DNA from: Rhodospirillaceae bacterium
GTDB lineage: Bacteria; Pseudomonadota; Alphaproteobacteria; UBA8366
Length of the DNA stretch: 64,000 bases
Reading direction: 5' to 3'
Assembly: GCA_002724395.1 (NCBI GenBank)
Contig: PBOR01000043.1
Span: 28,740 to 92,739 of the forward strand
The translations under genes were made by a program, and so were the position numbers. The notes below the pieces were generated by a model. That model searched no databases. It was not told where the DNA came from and worked only from the letters and a program-made list of their open reading frames with translations. Below are positions 28,114-35,873 of the stretch, one piece after another. Every line of letters begins with the position of its first letter. Positions within the stretch are counted from its first letter, which is position 1.

Positions 28114-28142
28114 AACATTGCGCCGCAGCAAAGCTTGGACAA
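28114..28142 (-). promoter_or_regulatory. Promoter of the small RNA
   Basis: On the minus strand a TTGTCC -35 box (28142-28137) is separated by exactly 17 bases from AATGTT (28119-28114) as -10. The predicted start is about 28107. A YTGC-N3-GCAR dyad (28118-28128) overlaps the -10 box and spacer, where a bound repressor would block transcription. Confidence 0.55.
28118..28128. promoter_or_regulatory. PhaR-type operator 1 (TTGC-N3-GCAG)
   Basis: TTGC-GCC-GCAG. Fits the TGC-rich CTGC-N3-GCAG form described for the PHB regulator PhaR. It lies between the -35 and -10 boxes of the small RNA promoter and touches the -10. Confidence 0.5.
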
Positions 28143-28150
28143 CCTGTATG

Positions 28151-28161
28151 CTGCATTGCAA
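28151..28161. promoter_or_regulatory. PhaR-type operator 2 (CTGC-N3-GCAA)
   Basis: CTGC-ATT-GCAA, 33 bases (about three helical turns) from operator 1 and just upstream of the -35 box, so two bound proteins could sit on the same DNA face. Confidence 0.5.
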
Positions 28162-28226
28162 TATATGACAGGTTATTCCTGGCCGAACAACCCCTCATGT
28201 AACAGAAATAGTAAATTAAAATAATA

Positions 28227-28237
28227 TTGCGCTGCAA
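28227..28237. promoter_or_regulatory. PhaR-type operator 3 (TTGC-N3-GCAA)
   Basis: TTGC-GCT-GCAA, a perfect inverted repeat further upstream (76 bases from operator 2). It may be an auxiliary site or chance. Confidence 0.35.
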
Positions 28238-28352
28238 GAATGCTATGCGCAATACATTGGCTCATAATCTCGGCATGGCGCAACTAAGCCCAAATTTGCG
28301 TCGAGACATAAAATTTTTCTGACGCTATGATCATGAACTTTTCTCAAAGGAC

Positions 28353-28370
28353 CCATAGTGCGAACTATGG
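28353..28370. other. Hairpin with GNRA tetraloop
   Basis: CCATAGT and ACTATGG form a perfect 7-bp stem closing GCGA, a GNRA tetraloop on the plus strand. No T-run follows, so it is not a terminator. It could be a transcript structure or an operator. Confidence 0.4.
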
Positions 28371-28409
28371 AAGCACAATAGACAAAAGACGTTTTTAAGC
28401 CGCTTATTT

Positions 28410-28430
28410 TGCAACTATTAAAGAGTTGCA
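28410..28430. repeat. Inverted repeat TGCAACT-N7-AGTTGCA
   Basis: Perfect 7-bp arms with a 7-base spacer, about 92 bases upstream of the amidohydrolase start at 28522. It could be a regulator site for that gene. Confidence 0.4.
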
Positions 28431-28521
28431 TTGAAGTCCGGCAACAAAAAATCCTTAACCGCTCATCTCAAAAACTAATTACACCTTGGTGAAGACGGGT
28501 TAATCATGCATTCTTCCGCCC

Positions 28522-29754
28522 ATGCGCAACCTAATCATTGATAGTAATAGGCTATGGCAAAGCCTAATGACCATGTCCAAAATCGGAGCTACCGAGAAAG
28601 GGGGCGTCCGTCGATTAACCTTAACTGACCTTGATCGCCAATCACGCGATTTATTTGCAGAATGGGCCTCAGCCTGCGGCTGCACAATGCATGTGGATGC
28701 TATGGGCAATATGTTCGTCCATCGCGCAGGGACTAATGAAGCCTTGCCGCCAGTCATAACCGGTAGCCATTTAGACTCTCAACCAACCGGCGGCAAATTT
28801 GACGGGGCCTACGGTGTGCTAGCAGGCCTAGAGGTGTTGCGTACGCTTAACGAAAACAAGATAGAAACTGAAGCGGCCTTAGAAGTTGTAATGTGGACAA
28901 ATGAAGAAGGCTGCCGTTTTGCACCGGCTTGTATGGGCTCAGCGACGTTTTGCGGTGCCTTCGCACTTGAATATTCTCATGGACGGTCGGATCAAGAAGG
29001 CAAAACCGTCCTCGAGGAACTAAAACGAATTGGCTATCTTGGCGAGGGCTGCGGGGACCGCCCGGTCGGGGCTTATTTTGAGGCTCATATTGAGCAAGGA
29101 CCGATTTTAGAGGCAGAGGGAAAAACCATTGGGGTAGTCACCGGCGCACAATCCCAGCGCTGGTATGAAATTACACTGACAGGCATGGAAGCTCACGCGG
29201 GGCCAACCCCGATGGAACGCCGCAAGGATGCACTAATTAGCGCCGCTAAACTTGTGCAAGAGGTAAATCAAATTGGCTTAGACTTTCAACCAGGCGGCTG
29301 TGCGACGGTTGGCGTACTCGATGTTTTCCCCGCAAGTCGCAATGTTATACCCGGACGAGCCTTCTTAACAGTAGATTTACGGCACCCCAGCGATGCGAAA
29401 CTGGCGAAGATGGATGAAATACTCCGTAACACCGCAGAATCGATCGCGAAAGACGCCGCACTGACCCTTGATCTTGATCAAATCTGGGCCTGCGATGCAA
29501 CTAACTTTGAAAAAAGCTGTATTAACGCCGTACGCAAAGGAGCGAAGGCCGCAGGCTTTAGTCATCGGGATATTATCAGTGGCGCCGGCCATGACGCAAT
29601 GTACGTGGCCCGTATTGCGCCTGCAGCCATGATATTCGTGCCTTGTGAGGGCGGTATTAGCCATAATGAAATTGAAAACGCCACCCAAGATGATTTGGCA
29701 GCTGGTTGTCAGGTATTATTGAACGCAATGCTGGAAAAAGCTGGCACTCATTAA
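28522..29754 (+). CDS. Zn-dependent hydantoinase/carbamoylase family amidase
   Basis: A 410-residue M20-fold amidohydrolase, of the group covering N-carbamoyl-L-amino acid hydrolases, beta-ureidopropionase and allantoate amidohydrolase. The metal ligands are visible in GSHLDSQPTGGKFDG, in TNEEGCRF and in EAHIEQGPILE, with GAGHDAMYVA near the end. The exact substrate is not decided by sequence. It ends 5 bases before the convergent ctaA stop. Function in nitrogen recovery is an inference. Confidence 0.88.
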   Translation: MRNLIIDSNRLWQSLMTMSKIGATEKGGVRRLTLTDLDRQSRDLFAEWASACGCTMHVDAMGNMFVHRAGTNEALPPVITGSHLDSQPTGGKFDGAYGVLAGLEVLRTLNENKIETEAALEVVMWTNEEGCRFAPACMGSATFCGAFALEYSHGRSDQEGKTVLEELKRIGYLGEGCGDRPVGAYFEAHIEQGPILEAEGKTIGVVTGAQSQRWYEITLTGMEAHAGPTPMERRKDALISAAKLVQEVNQIGLDFQPGGCATVGVLDVFPASRNVIPGRAFLTVDLRHPSDAKLAKMDEILRNTAESIAKDAALTLDLDQIWACDATNFEKSCINAVRKGAKAAGFSHRDIISGAGHDAMYVARIAPAAMIFVPCEGGISHNEIENATQDDLAAGCQVLLNAMLEKAGTH

Positions 29755-29759
29755 AAAAC

Positions 29760-30797
29760 TCAGCTCGACGGCGCGGGATAAAGCAGCCTTAAGGAAATGA
29801 CGCCTAGGCAAAACAAAGTAATTGCGCCAAGCTGGTGTAAGACACCAAGTGACACAGGCACGATTAACAGCAAAGTTGAAATGCCAAGTATAACCTGGAA
29901 ACTAGCCACCAGCAGCACTAAGAGCGATATCTTCTTCATGCGCACATCATTTCTCTTCCACATTAAACCAAAGAACCAAATTGCCGCACCAAAAGATGCA
30001 TATGCCAGTATGCGGTGATTAAATTGAGCTGCCGCCGCACTCTCGAAAGGGTTACGCCACCACGAAGAAACCACGAGATAGTCTGCCGGAATAAAGGTGT
30101 TCCCCATTAGCGGCCAGCTATTATAAATTTGGCCGGCGTTAAGCCCTGCAACAAATCCGCCCGACAAAATCGTCACTGAGAACACACTCAAGATCAACCA
30201 GCCGACTGATTTTTCAACTGTCGGCGCGGACTTATCGGGTGACAAAACCAAGCCCATAGCCATCCACAATAGATAGCCGAGAATGCCCATTGCCATACCA
30301 AGGTGGACGACTAGACGATATTGGCTAACATCAGTCCGGTTTACAAATCCACTCTTGACCATCCACCAACCAATGAGCCCTTGCAATCCACCTAGGCAAA
30401 AGAGCATTACTAAGTGTGGAATGAGTGGGCGCTCTATTGCTCGCTTATATAAAAACCATAAAAACGGGATAGCGAATGCGATGCCGATTAACCGTCCCCA
30501 AAGGCGGTGAATATACTCCCACCAGAAAATCTTTTTGAAGGCGGCAAGTTCCATGCCGGCATGCTGTAATCGATATTCCGATGTTTGCCGATAGAGATCG
30601 AAAACCCTTTCCCATTCAGCGTCTGATAAAGGGGGAATGCCGCCAATCAGAGGCCGCCACTCTACCATAGACAAACCGGATTCCGTCAGCCGCGTAGCCG
30701 CACCAATTAGCATCATCACAACAACCATGCCAGCACAGGTGAACAGCCATAGAGCCACAGAATTTCGAGATTTTGACATGGTGTTTGCAGTTGTCAC
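29760..30797 (-). CDS. ctaA: Heme A synthase
   Basis: CtaA oxidises the C8 methyl of heme O to make heme A for cytochrome c oxidase. The 345-residue protein has about eight transmembrane helices, the GAATRLTESGLSMVEWRP loop, the EYIHRLWGRLIG segment (ligand His), and a C-terminal FNHRILAY block with the second heme region. Divergent from cysG. The heme O synthase ctaB is not in the window. Confidence 0.94.
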   Translation of the reverse strand: MTTANTMSKSRNSVALWLFTCAGMVVVMMLIGAATRLTESGLSMVEWRPLIGGIPPLSDAEWERVFDLYRQTSEYRLQHAGMELAAFKKIFWWEYIHRLWGRLIGIAFAIPFLWFLYKRAIERPLIPHLVMLFCLGGLQGLIGWWMVKSGFVNRTDVSQYRLVVHLGMAMGILGYLLWMAMGLVLSPDKSAPTVEKSVGWLILSVFSVTILSGGFVAGLNAGQIYNSWPLMGNTFIPADYLVVSSWWRNPFESAAAAQFNHRILAYASFGAAIWFFGLMWKRNDVRMKKISLLVLLVASFQVILGISTLLLIVPVSLGVLHQLGAITLFCLGVISLRLLYPAPSS

Positions 30798-30908
30798 CCT
30801 AAGTTACGCTTACTTTTAGACAATTGGTGATTGTGTTCCATAACGCTAGCTGACATTTAGCCGCAACTATTTTACGTATTTTAATTGTGGTTTATTTTTA
30901 CAACACTA

Positions 30909-30938
30909 TTGACATGTGGTTTAGATTAATCACATATT
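30909..30938 (+). promoter_or_regulatory. Promoter with dyad for the cysG operon
   Basis: TTGACA at 30909-30914 and CATATT at 30933-30938 (18-base spacer). Inside is an imperfect palindrome, ATGTGGTT (30914-30921) and AATCACAT (30928-30935), one mismatch in eight. A regulator of sulfur assimilation may bind here; the protein is not identified. Confidence 0.4.
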
Positions 30939-30974
30939 TCTGGTGCTATTTATATAAGAATTGGATATTTTGCC

Positions 30975-32387
30975 ATGGATGGGCTTCCCATAGCTTTTCA
31001 GCTCAAAGGACGAGGCGTACTTGTCGTAGGTGGCGGCACTACTGCGCTGCGCAAATTACGGCTTTTAGTGAAAACAAGTGCTGAAATCACCGTTATTGCT
31101 TCTACGCCGGATAGTGATCTGATCTCTTATGCTGCCGAAACGGGACTTACATTAATAAAACGCCAGTTTTCTGCATCTGACCTATCGAATAAAGTAATGG
31201 TTATATCTGCAACGGGCAATCCCAGCCTTGATAATTCGGTCTCAGAAGCAGCAAAAGGAAGGAACATACCTATCAACGTACCTGACCGCCCGGACCTCTG
31301 TACGTTTCATATACCTTCGATTGTCGACCGAGATCCTGTCGTAATTGCGATTTCAACCAGCGGCAATGCGCCCGTGCTTGCAAGACACATCCGCGAAAGA
31401 ATCGAAAAACTATTGCCAAAAAATATTGGTAAACTAGCAAAATTTGCCCGCGAATTCCGCAGCGCCGTAAAATCGATGATCCCCTCTGCCCAAGATCGAC
31501 TAAATCTTTGGGAATCGGTACTGGCAGGGCCAATCGCACAAAAAGTACTCTCGGGTAAAATTACGATGGCGCGCGAAGATATGGTCAAGCTTGTAAACCA
31601 AATTCCCGAAAAAGCTGATCACGGTATCGTTCATATCGTCGGCGTCGGCCCGGGAGATCCAGACCTTCTCACCCTAAAAGCCTTTCGGTTAATGCAGACT
31701 GCGGACGTTATTGTTTACGACCGTCTCATAAGCACAGAAATACTTGATCTTGCCCGCCGTGATGCTGACCGAATATTTGTAGGCAAGTCGAAAGGATATC
31801 ATCACAAGACTCAGGATGAAATTAATCAAATTTTAGCTACAAAAGCTCGTGCTGGTAAGCGGGTCATCCGTCTAAAGGGCGGCGACCCATTTTTATTCGG
31901 CCGGGGTGGTGAGGAAATGAAACATCTACACCAATGCGATATTCCTGTTGAAATAGTGCCCGGCATCACAGCGGCGACAGGTTGTGCGGCCTCCTTAGGT
32001 ATACCGCTAACCCATCGTGGCATCGCCGCTGGGGTTACGTTCATAACCGGACATGGTTTCAACGGTGCGCCGAATATCGATTGGACGGGCCTGTCACGCA
32101 GTGACAATACTATTGTCATTTATATGGGGCTCAGCCGCGCAAGGGAAATTGCGGAAAAGCTTATGACTAATGGTATGAGGTCTAATATGCCCGTTGCGGT
32201 TATTGAGAATGGTACCCGCACCGATGAGCGAACCATTGTAGGTGTTTTAGAAGAACTACCTCAATTAATATCCGAACACGACTTATCAGGACCGTCTCTT
32301 CTAATCATTGGCAAAACTGTTAACGAGATGACAAGCCCAATTTCTCACGATCTATTGTCAGACTTACCCCAAGCAATTGCGGTCTAG
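30975..32387 (+). CDS. cysG: Siroheme synthase CysG
   Basis: Trifunctional enzyme (470 residues). The N-terminal part (to about residue 150) is the precorrin-2 dehydrogenase/sirohydrochlorin ferrochelatase, with GRGVLVVGGGTTALRK as the NAD site. The C-terminal SUMT methylase starts at VHIVGVGPGDPDLLTLKA and contains RLKGGDPFLFGRGGEE and VPGITAATGCAA. It produces siroheme for CysI encoded two genes on. Confidence 0.95.
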   Translation: MDGLPIAFQLKGRGVLVVGGGTTALRKLRLLVKTSAEITVIASTPDSDLISYAAETGLTLIKRQFSASDLSNKVMVISATGNPSLDNSVSEAAKGRNIPINVPDRPDLCTFHIPSIVDRDPVVIAISTSGNAPVLARHIRERIEKLLPKNIGKLAKFAREFRSAVKSMIPSAQDRLNLWESVLAGPIAQKVLSGKITMAREDMVKLVNQIPEKADHGIVHIVGVGPGDPDLLTLKAFRLMQTADVIVYDRLISTEILDLARRDADRIFVGKSKGYHHKTQDEINQILATKARAGKRVIRLKGGDPFLFGRGGEEMKHLHQCDIPVEIVPGITAATGCAASLGIPLTHRGIAAGVTFITGHGFNGAPNIDWTGLSRSDNTIVIYMGLSRAREIAEKLMTNGMRSNMPVAVIENGTRTDERTIVGVLEELPQLISEHDLSGPSLLIIGKTVNEMTSPISHDLLSDLPQAIAV

Positions 32388-32398
32388 CAAAAGGAAAT

Positions 32399-32704
32399 TT
32401 GATGAAGTCTCCTCAAGTGATCACGGCCAATCGTCTAAAGGATGGCGATGTAGTCTACCTGACACCAGAGAATAAATGGAGCGAAAAGATCGATGATGCG
32501 ATTGTAGCTCGTTCAGATGAGGATATCGCTGCCTTTATGATGATTGCAAACCAAGCAATCGAGGATTTAGAGATCATTGGTCCGTATAAATTTAATGTCG
32601 AGTATTCCGGCAAAAAACTTAAACCAATTAGTATGCGTGAAATCATTCGCGCGGCCGGGCCAACAATTCGGCGAGACCTCGGCAAGCAAGCAAGCAAAGA
32701 GTGA
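32399..32704 (+). CDS. DUF2849 family protein
   Basis: A 101-residue soluble protein between cysG and cysI, 11 bases after cysG and 6 bases before cysI. DUF2849 genes are almost always found in this sulfite/nitrite reductase cluster. Opening VITANRLKDGDVVYLT and the following NKWSEKIDDA are typical. Function unknown; a regulatory or assembly role is a guess. Confidence 0.85.
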   Translation: MMKSPQVITANRLKDGDVVYLTPENKWSEKIDDAIVARSDEDIAAFMMIANQAIEDLEIIGPYKFNVEYSGKKLKPISMREIIRAAGPTIRRDLGKQASKE

Positions 32705-32710
32705 TCAGGT

Positions 32711-34369
32711 ATGTACGCGTACGATAGCTTTGATCAAAAACTCATCGACGAACGGGTCGAACAGTATCGTGACCAAGTCGCTCGTAGATTGAGCGGAGAA
32801 CTGACTGAAGAACAGTTCCGCCCCCTTCGTTTAATGAATGGCCTATATCTTCAGCTTCATGCATACATGCTGCGGGTCGCTATTCCCTACGGCACTTTAT
32901 CATCGACGCAAATGCGAAAATTGGCTCACATTGCTAAGGTTTATGACAAGGGCTATGGGCACTTTACCACACGACAGAACATTCAGTACAACTGGCCAAA
33001 GCTCGAGGAGACACCAGACCTACTAGCTGAGCTGGCAGAAGTCGAAATGCACGCCATACAAACAAGCGGCAATTCCTTCCGCAACACGACCTCAGATCAA
33101 TATGCCGGTGCGGCGGCGGATGAGCTGGACGACCCTCGCATTTATTGTGAAATAATCCGACAGTGGTCGACCTTACATCCAGAGTTTTCTTTCCTGCCGC
33201 GCAAATTCAAGATTGCGGTTACCGCCAGCGAAACTGATCGTGCAGCTATTAAAGTGCATGATATAGGCCTAAAAATGGCGAAGAACGCCGAGGAAGAGCT
33301 TGGCTTTCATATCCTCGTCGGTGGTGGTCTCGGCCGTTCGCCATTTATCGGCAAAACTATAAAAGACTTCGTTGCCGAGAAACACTTACTCTCCTATCTG
33401 GAAGCAATCATGCGGGTCTATAACCAGCTTGGACGGCGTGATAATATTTATAAGGCACGGATTAAAATTCTTGTACACGAACGCGGTATCGAAGAATTCG
33501 CTCGCCTCGTGGAAGAAGAGTGGAATCAGATTAAGGATTCAACGCTCGACCTGCCCCCGGAAGAGGTACTCCGCATCAGAGCCCATTTTGCCCCTCCCGC
33601 ATATGAAACCTTAGGCCCGGTCTCAAAGGTAATGGAAGCAAAACAGATTAAAGATCAGGCCTTCGCTAATTGGGTGCGCGCGAATGTGAAGCCGCACAAA
33701 CGGCAGGGCTATGCTATTGCCAACATTTCGCTAAAACCGATAGGCAAGCCTCCGGGCGATGCAACTGACGAACAAATGAATTTAGTAGCTGATCTGGCAG
33801 ATGAGTATAGTTTCGGTGAAATTCGCGTAACACACGAACAAAATCTTGCTCTGGTGAACGTAAAGCAAGACGACCTTTACGCATTATGGCTAATCCTAAA
33901 AGATGCAGAACTAGCGACGCCTAATCTTGGTCTCATTAGTGATATAATTGCCTGCCCTGGGCTCGATTATTGCAATTTGGCTAATGCCCGCTCAATCCCG
34001 GTTTCAGAAAGAATTAGTAAACGCTTCGAAGATCTCGACCGCCAACACAATATCGGAGATCTTAAAATAAAAATCTCAGGCTGTATTAACGCCTGCGGCC
34101 ATCATCATGTGGGACATATTGGCATACTCGGCGTCGACCGAAAGGGTGAAGAATATTATCAGATAACGCTTGGTGGCAGCGCAGATGAGAACGCATCAAT
34201 AGGCAAGATCATCGGCCCCTCTTTTTCTTACGACGAGGTGGTCAACGCGGTTGAAACCTTGGTCACCACTTATCTAGAGTTACGTGACGGGGAAAACGAA
34301 CCCTTCCTTGCTACCTATCGCCGGCTCGGCGAAACTCCATTTAAGAAGGCACTCTATGGCACTAATTAA
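32711..34369 (+). CDS. cysI: Nitrite/sulfite reductase, hemoprotein
   Basis: A 552-residue siroheme/[4Fe-4S] reductase of the CysI/NirA type that reduces sulfite to sulfide. The cluster and siroheme ligands are Cys415 and Cys421 (CPGLDYC) and Cys458 and Cys462 (GCINAC). The N-terminal half contains the usual YGHFTTRQNIQYNW and NSFRNTTSD segments. Ferredoxin is the likely electron donor in the absence of CysJ. Sulfite rather than nitrite is favoured by the neighbours. Confidence 0.9.
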   Translation: MYAYDSFDQKLIDERVEQYRDQVARRLSGELTEEQFRPLRLMNGLYLQLHAYMLRVAIPYGTLSSTQMRKLAHIAKVYDKGYGHFTTRQNIQYNWPKLEETPDLLAELAEVEMHAIQTSGNSFRNTTSDQYAGAAADELDDPRIYCEIIRQWSTLHPEFSFLPRKFKIAVTASETDRAAIKVHDIGLKMAKNAEEELGFHILVGGGLGRSPFIGKTIKDFVAEKHLLSYLEAIMRVYNQLGRRDNIYKARIKILVHERGIEEFARLVEEEWNQIKDSTLDLPPEEVLRIRAHFAPPAYETLGPVSKVMEAKQIKDQAFANWVRANVKPHKRQGYAIANISLKPIGKPPGDATDEQMNLVADLADEYSFGEIRVTHEQNLALVNVKQDDLYALWLILKDAELATPNLGLISDIIACPGLDYCNLANARSIPVSERISKRFEDLDRQHNIGDLKIKISGCINACGHHHVGHIGILGVDRKGEEYYQITLGGSADENASIGKIIGPSFSYDEVVNAVETLVTTYLELRDGENEPFLATYRRLGETPFKKALYGTN

Positions 34370-34847
34370 AAACGGGCAAAGTGCCGTTGATCTTTGGTGT
34401 ACTATCGCGGATCGGGAAACGATTCCTGCCGATGGACCCGTGATTATTAGCTTAAAACGCTGGACCGAGGAAAAGCCATGGCTTAAGGGCCGGCGTGCCC
34501 CGCTTGGCATTTTTCTTCAGGCCGACCAACCACCGGCTATTATCGAAGATGATTTGGACAGGTTCGAAGTCGTCTCTTTGGAATTTCCAACCTTTCGTGA
34601 TGGCCGGGCCTATTCATATGCACGGCTTCTGCGAGAACGCTATTGCTACACTGGTGAGATTCGCGCGGTCGGTGATGTTCTCAGGGACCAGCTTGCATTC
34701 ATGCAACGCTGCGGCATTAATAGCTTTGAGATCGCCGACAACGTTCCTATCGACAAATGGATAAAAGCTATTGGTGAAATTAGTGTTTTTTATCAAACTG
34801 CTACGGATGCACGGCAAACAGCTCTGGACAAACGCCGTAACGCTTAA
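34356..34847 (+). CDS. DUF934 family protein
   Basis: A 163-residue protein of the DUF934 family, linked to sulfate reduction genes. The FPTFRDGRAYSYARLLRERY segment is its hallmark. ATG 34356 overlaps the cysI stop by 14 bases, so translation is coupled. Family members are usually followed by cysH (adenylylsulfate reductase), which is missing here: the next gene is korB on the other strand. Confidence 0.88.
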   Translation: MALIKNGQSAVDLWCTIADRETIPADGPVIISLKRWTEEKPWLKGRRAPLGIFLQADQPPAIIEDDLDRFEVVSLEFPTFRDGRAYSYARLLRERYCYTGEIRAVGDVLRDQLAFMQRCGINSFEIADNVPIDKWIKAIGEISVFYQTATDARQTALDKRRNA

Positions 34848-35872
34848 GCACTCACTGACCAGGTATGGCCAGACCGCAGTAGCTCATTCATTGTTAAAGG
34901 ATCAGCCTTCTCCTTAGCGCGTGCCGCTTGGGCATGCACCGCTTCGACAAAGTCCTGCCCTTCAGCGCAATAAAGCACACCAAGAGCTACGGGAAATTCC
35001 GGCGGCTGCATCGCAGCTAAAAGCATGGCCATAGACCGATTTTTTTCATCATGAATGGCAATGTCCGCTTCAGTGATACCATCCTTTCCAATGGTTACAA
35101 CTTCCAACATCAATGAATTTGGATCTAAGCGGATACCTTTATTTTGCTCCGCACCAAAAATCAGAGGGCTGCCATGATTGAGATGAATTTGCATCTCGGC
35201 AGCAACAGCCTTATCAGTGAAATGACCAAAAACATTGTCATTGTAGACGATGCAATTCTGGAAGATCTCTACAAAGGACGCGCCTTTGTGGGCGTGCGCC
35301 CGCTTTAGCACTACCGGAACGTGCTTTTGCTGCGTATCGACCGCGCGCGCAACAAATTTACAGCCTACGCCAAGCGCTAGTTCTGTTGCCGAAACAGGAG
35401 TATCGATGGAGCCCATAGGTGTTGAAGGAGACCGCGTGCCCACTTTCGAAGTCGGTGAATATTGGCCTTTGGTTAGGCCATATATCTCGTTATTAAATAG
35501 CAGTAAATTGATATCCACATTCCGTCGAAGTACATGCATCGTGTGGTTACCGCCAATGGAAAGACAATCGCCGTCGCCAGATACCAGCCAGACATCCAAT
35601 TCCGGATTGGTAAGCTTAATCCCGGTTGCAAAGGCCGGTGCACGACCATGGATCGTGTGGAAGCCATAGGTCGCCATGTAATAGGGGAATCTCGCCGCAC
35701 AACCAATGCCCGATACAAACACTGTCTTTTCAGTCGGTGTACCAATATCAGCAAGCGCGGTTCGAACGCCTTTTATGATTGCGTAATCGCCGCAGCCTGG
35801 GCACCAACGCACTTCCTGATCCGTGGTTAAGTCTTTCGGTGTTAATTGCTGCGGATCTTTTTGTTCGGTCAT
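34844..35872 (-). CDS. korB: 2-oxoacid:ferredoxin oxidoreductase subunit beta
   Basis: The 342-residue TPP-binding beta subunit. RWCPGCGDY near the start and GDGDCLSIGG with FNNEIYGLTKGQYSPTS form the TPP/Mg2+ site. With KorA it oxidises 2-oxoglutarate (or another 2-oxoacid) to an acyl-CoA and reduces ferredoxin. The start at 35872 has GGAGAG five bases upstream and is one base after the korA stop; longer readings extend to 35935. The 3' end overlaps the DUF934 gene by 4 bases tail to tail. Confidence 0.93.
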   Translation of the reverse strand: MTEQKDPQQLTPKDLTTDQEVRWCPGCGDYAIIKGVRTALADIGTPTEKTVFVSGIGCAARFPYYMATYGFHTIHGRAPAFATGIKLTNPELDVWLVSGDGDCLSIGGNHTMHVLRRNVDINLLLFNNEIYGLTKGQYSPTSKVGTRSPSTPMGSIDTPVSATELALGVGCKFVARAVDTQQKHVPVVLKRAHAHKGASFVEIFQNCIVYNDNVFGHFTDKAVAAEMQIHLNHGSPLIFGAEQNKGIRLDPNSLMLEVVTIGKDGITEADIAIHDEKNRSMAMLLAAMQPPEFPVALGVLYCAEGQDFVEAVHAQAARAKEKADPLTMNELLRSGHTWSVSA

Positions 35873-35873
35873 C

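Larger units (their letters stand above)
28109..28521. other. Hairpin-rich non-coding region upstream of the small RNA
   Basis: Apart from the three operators, this region holds a perfect 7-bp hairpin with a GNRA loop (28353-28370) and a 7-bp dyad (28410-28430). No protein-coding frame is convincing on either strand. It should contain the promoter of the plus-strand amidohydrolase at 28522. Confidence 0.5.

Noticed and set aside
28081..28202. Plus-strand GGGAGGAAAC Shine-Dalgarno-like run followed by an open frame
   Set aside because: No ATG or GTG at proper distance; the run is explained as the complement of the small RNA loop.
28243..28431. Minus-strand 62-codon frame in the small RNA upstream region
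   Set aside because: Overlaps a hairpin and operator; no family match and no clear ribosome-binding site.
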